Shown: piece after piece, positions 58,141-64,000 of the stretch
Layout: the number at the start of each line of letters is the position of its first letter
Numbering within the stretch: position 1 is the first letter of the stretch
Assembly (NCBI RefSeq): GCF_011386835.1
Contig: NC_088800.1
Span: 22,682,572-22,746,571 of the forward strand
DNA length: 64,000 nt
Direction of reading: 5' to 3'
Source of the DNA: Chrysemys picta bellii
Lineage: Eukaryota > Chordata > Testudines > Emydidae
Position numbers and translations under genes: made by a program
Notes under the pieces: model-generated
Databases searched by the model: none
Seen by the model: only the letters and a program-made list of their open reading frames with translations
What the model was told of the DNA's origin: nothing

Positions 58141-58776
58141 GAGGCCTTGGCTACACTTGCGAGTTACAGCGCTGTAACTCACTCCCCGTCCACATTGGCA
58201 GGGCACTTGCAGCGCTGTATCTCCCTGGGTACACTGCTGCAGGTACTCCGCCTCCCCAAGAAGCATAAGAGAGACAGCAGAGTGGCTACGACTCTCCCCT
58301 GTGAGTGTGTACCAGGAATCACCCTGCAGCGCTGTACTGATCACCTTGTCAAGTGGCCAATCCTCTCCATTGTTGTGACCAGCTGCAGGAATGCGGAAGT
58401 GCCGGTTTCAAAGCTCTTACCATAGAGAAAAAGCAAACAGTTTGCTGTTTGCTTTGAGTGAGTTAATGAATGAGCAGGGGGCTGGGAGTTCGGAACTTGC
58501 AAAATAGAGTGCTGACACGCTCCAAAAAGCACTCTCTCTCCCCCCACACTTCCTGTCACTCCACCCCGTTTTGAAAAGCACGTTGCAGCCACATGAATGC
58601 TGGGATAGCTGCCCATAATGCACCGCTCCCAACACAGCTGCAAATGTTGCAAGTATGGCCACGCCACTGCGCTGGCAGCTGTCAGTGTGGACAGACTGCA
58701 GCGCTTTCCCTACTCAGCTGTACGAAGACAGGTTTACCTCACAGCTCTGTACAGCTGCAAGTGTAGCCAAGGCCTC
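58141..58776. mobile_element. Harbinger-like non-autonomous element (636 bp), perfect TIRs
   Basis: The outermost 20 bp, GAGGCCTTGGCTACACTTGC, is repeated inverted without mismatch at 58757-58776. Sub-terminal copies of CAGCGCTGTA recur at both ends (58168, 58211, 58328) and may be transposase-binding repeats. No transposase; no clear 3-bp duplication. The sharp ends suggest a relatively young insertion. Confidence 0.8.
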
Positions 58777-60062
58777 TGTGTTCTGTGCTTTTGCTTTCTA
58801 AGTTTAAAAAACAAACAAACCCACACACCAGAATTGCTACTTTACACACAAACTTTTGAGCACTTAACATACAGAGAAACTGTTCTAATGACTTTTCCCT
58901 TTGTAATTGTAATGCTACCTAAGAGTTCATTTGTTCCCTTAGGATTTTTCAAAATAACACCTTTTTAAATCTGCTAGAATTTTGACCTGTTAATCCTTTT
59001 AGCTGTGTGACCTCAGCAGAGAGATTGAGTCTCTCCATGGGGTTACCTAGCTTTCACTTGTTCCTTTCTCAGAATAGAAGCCATCTGTAAAGGAGCAGTG
59101 GCTTAATTACATAATATAGATGTAACATATGGTACTCCTGCTCTGTCATAAAAACTTCCCAATATATTTTCTCAGAGTGCCATTTCACTGATGTAGTTTT
59201 GCCTTAATACCAATTTAATGTAAAAGTGTGATGGATATTTTTATCTTTACTCCTTAGAGTGTACACTTTTTAATTTAATCACAGTCTTAGACTAAATGCT
59301 GCTGAGGCTTTTAGTTGCAATATGGTCCACCTCAGTTTCCAAAAGTGCTCTCCTTATGGTTTATTGTAATTTTAAATATAGGGATTTTTAAAAAAATCTT
59401 ATAACCCTATTTTCTATTGCTTTTTCATAAATGTCTCCTTTATACACTTATTAAAGCTTCATTGTTTCTGTTCTGCTTAGATTTTGTGGTATTAACCATA
59501 CGTAATTAAGGTACTTTAGTGATGTTTGTCTTGTCCACAATGTCCATTAGTTGTAAGTCTTTCTTTAGCTTACATGGAGGCAATCTTTTCCCATTCCTAC
59601 CTTCTACTTCCATGTATGTGAGTATGCTGCTTCTCTCTGACTTTGAGATGTTCAAGGAGAGTGAACAAGGGTTGAACTATATTGCGTCTGTGCTACCTGG
59701 TCAGTATGCTTAGTACAGATCGGGTATTCAAACTAAGACTTGAGCCACATTAAGATCAGTTCTTGAAACCGATTTTTTTTTAAGTGGTTCAGGGTACTAG
59801 GCTTTTCTAGTGAGTGTCAGGCAGTGGGATGGGGCATAACATTTAAAAGGATGATTGAAAACTTCTCGCAGCTTGTAAAAGTTATTCTGCATCCATTCAT
59901 GCTGGACAGCAAAATCTTGTTACCTACATCATTTTTCAAGCCTGTTTCCTTTGTTGTAACCATTCTACTTAGGGGTATGCTGAGTCACGAAGTGGTGACT
60001 TTCCTAAGGTGTCACAGTGACTTAATGCAGAGCAGCAAACAGGATACAGGAGTCCTGTTTTA
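58777..60062. other. Intergenic, nothing certain
   Basis: Positions 59970-60050 faintly resemble an antisense MIR body. No gene recognised. Confidence 0.35.
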
Positions 60063-60412
60063 GGATATGTCTGCACTACGGGATTACTCCGATTTTACAG
60101 AATTCGATTTTTGACAACAGATTATATAAAGTCGAGTGCATGCGGCCACAGTAAGCACATTAATTCGGCAGTGCGCGTCCATGTACTGAGGCTAGCGTCA
60201 ACTTCCGAAGTGTTGCACTGTGGGTAGCTATCCCATAGTTCCCGCAGTCTCCCCCACCCAGTGGAATTCTGGGTTGAGATCCCAATGCCTGATGGGGCAA
60301 AAAACATTGTCGCGGGTGGTTCTGGGTACATCCTCCCCCTCCCTCTGTGAAAGCAACGGCAGACAACAGTTTCGAGCCTTTTTTCCTGGGTGAACTGTGC
60401 AGACGCCATACC

Positions 60413-60551
60413 ATGGCAAGCATGGAGCCCGCTCAGCTCAAGACAACAGTCATGAACATTGTAAACACCTCACGCGTTATCGTGCAGTCTGTGCTGAACC
60501 AGAACCTGAAAAACCAGGTGAGGAGGCGGCGGCGGCGACGGCAGCGTTGAG
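60413..60551 (+). pseudogene. Harbinger transposase N-terminal extension, frameshifted
   Basis: An ATG at 60413 opens MASMEPAQLKTTVMNIVN.. ending in an arginine run and a stop at 60548-60550, immediately before the 60555 ATG in the next frame. In related copies, as I recall, this N-terminus is continuous with the transposase, so a one-base loss in the Arg-rich segment has probably detached it. Confidence 0.6.
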
Positions 60552-60554
60552 GAT

Positions 60555-61745
60555 ATGGACACAGAATTCTCTCAAACCGCGGCCCCCGGTGCTTTGGAGA
60601 TCATGCTGTTAATAGGGCAGGTTATAGCCGTGGAACGCGGATTCTGGGCCTGGGAAACAAGCACATACTGGAGGGACTGCATAGTGTTGCAGGTCTGGGA
60701 CGATTCCCATTGGCTGCGTAACTTTCGCATGCGTAAGGGCACTTTCATGGAACTTTGTGACTTGCTTTCCCCTGCCCTGAAGCACCAGAATACCAAGATG
60801 AGAGCAGCCCTCTCAGTTGAGAAGCGAGTGGCGATAGCCCTGTGGAAGCTTGCAACGCCAGACAGCTACCGGTCAGTTGGGAATCAATTTGGAGTGGGCA
60901 AATCTACTGTGGGGGCTGTTGTGGTGCAAGTAGCCAAAGTAATCACTGAGCTGCTGCTACCAAAGGTAGTGACTCTGGAAAATGTGCAGGTCATAGTAGA
61001 TGGCTTTGCTGCAATGGGATTCCCTAACTGTGGTGGGGCGATAGATGAAACCCATATCCCTATCTTGGCACCGGAGCACCAGGGCAGCCAGTACATAAAC
61101 CGCAAGGGGCACTTTTCAGTGGTGCTGCAGGCCCTGGTGGATCACAAGGGACGTTTCCCCAACATCAACGTGGGCTGGCCGGGAAGGGTTCATGACGCTC
61201 ACGTCTTCAGGAACACTAATTTGTTTAAACGGCTGCAGCAAGGGATTTATTTCCCAGGCCAGAAAATAACCGTTGGGGATGTTGAAATGCCTATAGTTAT
61301 CCTGGGGGACCCAGCCTACCCCTTAATGCCATGGCTCATGAAACCATACACAGGCAGCCTGGACAGGAGTCAGGAGTTGTTCAACTACAGGCTGAGCAAG
61401 TGCAGAATGGTGGTAGAATGTGCTTTTGGACGTTTAAAGGGTCGCTGGCGCACTTTACTGACTCGCTCAGACCTCAGCCAAACCAATATTCCCATTGTTA
61501 TTGCTGTTTGCTGTGTGCTCCACAATCTCTATGAGAGTAAAAGGGAGACCTTTATGGCGGGGTGGGAGGTTGAGGCAAATCGCCTGGCCGCTGATTATGT
61601 GCAGCCAGACATCAGGGCGATTAGAAGAGCACACCAGGAAGCGCTGCGCATCAGAGAAGCTTTGAAAACTAGTTTCATGACTGGCCAGGCTAGGTGTGAA
61701 AGTTCTGTTTGTTTCTCCTTGATGAAAACCCACCCCCTTGATTGA
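60555..61745 (+). CDS. PIF/Harbinger DDE transposase (HARBI1-like), 396 aa
   Basis: Cuts and rejoins transposon DNA; in this superfamily it works with a Myb-like partner that brings it to the nucleus and the ends. A helix-turn-helix-like segment lies at residues 105-130 (YRSVGNQFGVGKSTVG). The catalytic triad is visible: D164 in GAIDETHIPI (the usual D-G-T-H has Glu for Gly), D252 in GDPAYPLMPW and E288 in VECAFGRLKGRWR. The ORF is uninterrupted and of normal family length except for the N-terminal extension, which is shifted out of frame upstream. AATAAA at 61804-61809 could end its transcript. An intact core does not prove activity. Confidence 0.93.
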   Translation: MDTEFSQTAAPGALEIMLLIGQVIAVERGFWAWETSTYWRDCIVLQVWDDSHWLRNFRMRKGTFMELCDLLSPALKHQNTKMRAALSVEKRVAIALWKLATPDSYRSVGNQFGVGKSTVGAVVVQVAKVITELLLPKVVTLENVQVIVDGFAAMGFPNCGGAIDETHIPILAPEHQGSQYINRKGHFSVVLQALVDHKGRFPNINVGWPGRVHDAHVFRNTNLFKRLQQGIYFPGQKITVGDVEMPIVILGDPAYPLMPWLMKPYTGSLDRSQELFNYRLSKCRMVVECAFGRLKGRWRTLLTRSDLSQTNIPIVIAVCCVLHNLYESKRETFMAGWEVEANRLAADYVQPDIRAIRRAHQEALRIREALKTSFMTGQARCESSVCFSLMKTHPLD

Positions 61746-61803
61746 CTCATTCCCTGTAAGTAACTCACCCTCCCCCCTTCGATCACAGCTTGCTTTCAAA
61801 GGA

Positions 61804-61843
61804 AATAAAGTCACTATCGTTTAAAAATCATGTATTCTTTATT
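61804..61843. terminator. Facing poly(A) signals of the two Harbinger genes
   Basis: AATAAA on + at 61804-61809 follows the transposase. On the minus strand AATAAA lies at 61838-61843, after the partner gene's C-terminus. The two convergent signals are about 30 bp apart. Confidence 0.6.
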
Positions 61844-61928
61844 AATTGATTATAAACATAAGGAGAGAACTGACAAGGTAGCCCGGGTGGGGTTTGGGAG
61901 GAGGGAAGGAAAAGGCCACTTCAAAAGT

Positions 61929-63952
61929 TCAAAATAATGACAGCCTTTTGCTTGGGCTATCCACTGGGGTGGAGTTGCAGGGTGCACGGAGCCTCCCCCT
62001 TCCCCCCCCCCCGCGTTCTTGGGCATCTGGGTGAGGAGGCTGTGGAACTTGGGGAGGGGGGAGGGCGGTTATACAGGGGCTGCAGTGGGACTCTGTGACC
62101 CTGCTGCAGTTCCTGAAGCTCCACCGGACGCCGGAGCATGTCAGTTTGATCACGCAGCAGCCCCAGCATTGCGTCCTGCCTCCTCTGATCCTCCTGCCGC
62201 CACCTCTCATCTCAAGCATCCCTCCTATCCTTATGTTCATTGGCAGCTTTCTTGTACTTTGATACCGTGTCCTTCCACTCATTCAGATGGGCTCTTTCAG
62301 CGCGCGTCGATTGCATGATCTCTGAGAACATGTCGTCTCACGTGTGTTGTTTTTTTTTCCGCCGCCTTATCTGAGATAAGCTTTCGGGACGGAGGAGGGA
62401 GGCTTGAAAAATGTTGCAGCTGCGGGAGGGGAAAAAAGGGATAGAAGTATTTAAAAAGATACATTTTACAGAACAATGCTTATACTCTTTCACAGTGAAC
62501 ACTATTCACATTACACAGCACATGTGATTTCGGTACAAGGTTGCATTTTGCATCTTAACATTGAGTGCCTGCGGCTTTAGTGTTAGAGATCACAGACGCA
62601 GGGCCAGGCAACAGAATTGGGCTTGCATGCGGCTGTGGTAAGCCATTGTCTTTCGGCTTCTGCAACCTTCATAAAAGCAGCGCCCTCCTTTCCCATACCA
62701 AGCAAAGCCCGTTGAGTGCTGCGGTTTTTGTGTTAACACGCAGCAGGAGAAACCAAACGAATCCCCCTCCCCCCACCCATCCAATTCTCTGGGACGATCG
62801 CTTTACCCCTCCCCCCACTGCGTGGCTGGTATCAGGGAAGATCCCTGCTAGCCAAATGCAAAAAGCTCCTTCCCCCCATCCCACAACTGCTTGGCTAACT
62901 GCAGGGAAGAATTTCTTTTCAGCCACAGGCAAACAGCCCAATAGGAATGGCCACCTCTGTTCCTTTAATTAAATTCCCATATTTCAACCAGGTTACCATG
63001 AACGATATCACTCTCCTGAGGATAACACAGCGAGATAAAGAATGGATGTTGCTTGAATGCCAGCAAACACCGGGACCATACGCTGCCAGGCTTTGTCATG
63101 CAATGATACCAGATTACTTGCTACTGGCATGGCGTGCTCAAGTGTCCTACCATGGAGGACGGAATAAGACTGCACTGCCCAGAAACCTTCTGCAAAGGCT
63201 TTTGGAGTACCTCCAGGAGAGCTTCATAGAGGTGTCCCTGGAGGATTTCCGCTCCATCCCCAGACATGTTAACAGACTTTTCCAGTAGCTGTACTGGCAG
63301 AGAATGCATCCCAAGTCCTCAGGGCAAATTAATCATTAAAAAACGCTTGCTTTTAAACCATGTTTTTTATTTACAAAGGTACACTCACCAGAGGTCCCGT
63401 CCATGGCTTCATTGTCTGGGATACCGGCTTGGGAGGGTACTTCAGTCAGGCTGAGAAAAAGATCCTGGCTGTTGGGAAGAATGGAGTGCCGTGTGCTCTC
63501 CACAAGCTCGTTGTTGCCGTCCTCCTCATCTTCCCCGTCCGCAGAATCCTCAGGCATGGCTGAGATTACCCCCTCCTCGGAATCCACGGTCAGGGGTCGG
63601 GTAGTGGTGGCGGCCCCCCCCTAGAATTGCATGCAGCTCAGCGTAGAAGCGGCATGTCTGCAGCTATGCCCCACACTTTCCGTTTGCTTCTTTGGTTTTC
63701 TGGTATGCTTGTCTGAGCTCCTTAACTTTCACGTGGCACTGATACGAGTCCCTAGTGTGTCTCTCCATCATGCCCTTGGAGATTTTTTTCAAATGTTTTG
63801 GCATTTCGTCTTTTGGAACGTAGTTCTGCTAGCACGGAATCCTCTCCCCATATAGCAATCAGATTCAGTACCTCCCGTACGGTCCATGCTGGTGCTCTTT
63901 TTCGATTCTCAGACTGCATCGTTACCTGTGCTGATGAGCTCTGCGTGGTCAT
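61929..63952 (-). pseudogene. Harbinger Myb/SANT-like partner gene, decayed
   Basis: Reading leftward: 63952-63752 encodes a Myb/SANT-like DNA-binding start (KRAPAWTVREVLNLIAIWG, residues 18-36). The frame then breaks at an A-tract near 63790 and hits a stop near 63665. It resumes as an acidic linker (63605-63336, EDSADGEDEEDGNNEL). A presumed intron follows, then the C-terminal coiled-coil and proline-rich part (about 62340-61957, LLRDQTDMLRR, PLQPLYNRPP) with a further in-frame stop near 62218. The protein normally aids transposase nuclear import and end binding. This copy should not make a full product. Confidence 0.75.
62947..63288 (+). CDS. Extra Harbinger ORF of unknown function (113 aa)
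   Basis: Open from ATG 62947 to TAG at 63286-63288, on the transposase strand, lying opposite the presumed intron of the partner gene. The product is moderately basic, with no recognised domain, membrane segment or signal peptide. It has a helical, Leu-rich C-terminal half (LLQRLLEYLQESF, then SIPRHVNRLFQ). I recall very similar sequence in other turtle Harbinger copies, which favours a real element component, but antisense-chance remains possible. Confidence 0.4.
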   Translation: MATSVPLIKFPYFNQVTMNDITLLRITQRDKEWMLLECQQTPGPYAARLCHAMIPDYLLLAWRAQVSYHGGRNKTALPRNLLQRLLEYLQESFIEVSLEDFRSIPRHVNRLFQ

Positions 63953-64000
63953 CTTTGCTCTCCACGCTGGGCAAACAGGAAATGAAATTCAAAAGTTCGC

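Larger units (their letters stand above)
60063..64000 (+). mobile_element. Large PIF/Harbinger transposon, right end outside window
   Basis: The left terminus GGATATGTCTGCACTACGGG begins after TTA (60060-60062), the Harbinger target. Inside are a transposase on + (60555-61745), a Myb/SANT-like gene on - (61929-63952) and an extra + ORF (62947-63288). The right terminal repeat is not reached, so full length is unknown. The layout matches the autonomous Harbinger family I recall in turtles. Confidence 0.9.

Noticed and set aside
60122..60423. Minus-strand ORFs in the Harbinger 5' region
   Set aside because: Three overlapping frames with no family resemblance; antisense shadows of the transposase leader.

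Overview
The window is vertebrate nuclear DNA. It is AT-rich and intron-rich and carries a dense mixture of CR1 LINEs, hAT and PIF/Harbinger transposons, Penelope-like fragments and tRNA-derived SINEs. The SINEs (pol III boxes joined to a CR1-like tail) look like the Cry family of cryptodiran turtles. Together with a CR1 carrying an esterase ORF1 and a turtle-type Harbinger, this points to a turtle genome. Species was not determined, and all repeat naming is from memory of families, not from a search.

Two host genes are present, both on the + strand. (1) Positions 5383-16752 hold the last seven coding exons of tropomodulin-3 (TMOD3). The N-terminal exons lie upstream of, or were not found in, the first 5.4 kb. 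A candidate 3'UTR runs to about 18.97 kb. (2) Positions 36014-56460 hold a complete 12-exon LEO1, the PAF1-complex subunit, predicted 678 aa. It starts inside a CpG-rich promoter. All 12 exons join in frame across GT/AG junctions. The genes sit head-to-tail, whereas my recollection of human is TMOD3(+) LEO1(-).

The intergenic stretch at 19-35.8 kb is dominated by mobile DNA. It holds a nearly full-length but frameshifted CR1 (22.6-27.1 kb) with a 125-bp hAT MITE inserted in ORF2, CR1 fragments, an antisense LTR-like element (33.2-34.4 kb) and several hAT MITEs. The LEO1 introns carry further hAT and Harbinger MITEs, a partial duplicate of LEO1 exon 9 (47.6 kb), and a palindromic Penelope-like insertion with a 13-bp target duplication and a hammerhead-ribozyme-like core (50.0-50.3 kb).

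The right end (60063-64000) is a large PIF/Harbinger element, cut by the window edge. It has an open 396-codon transposase on +, a decayed Myb/SANT-like partner gene on -, and an extra 113-codon + strand ORF lying opposite the partner gene's presumed intron. The convergent transposase and partner genes have poly(A) signals about 30 bp apart.

Most interesting for follow-up: the LEO1 exon 9 duplicate, the palindromic hammerhead-like element, the extra Harbinger ORF, the recent 51-bp coding repeats in LEO1 exon 2, and the TMOD3-LEO1 orientation.
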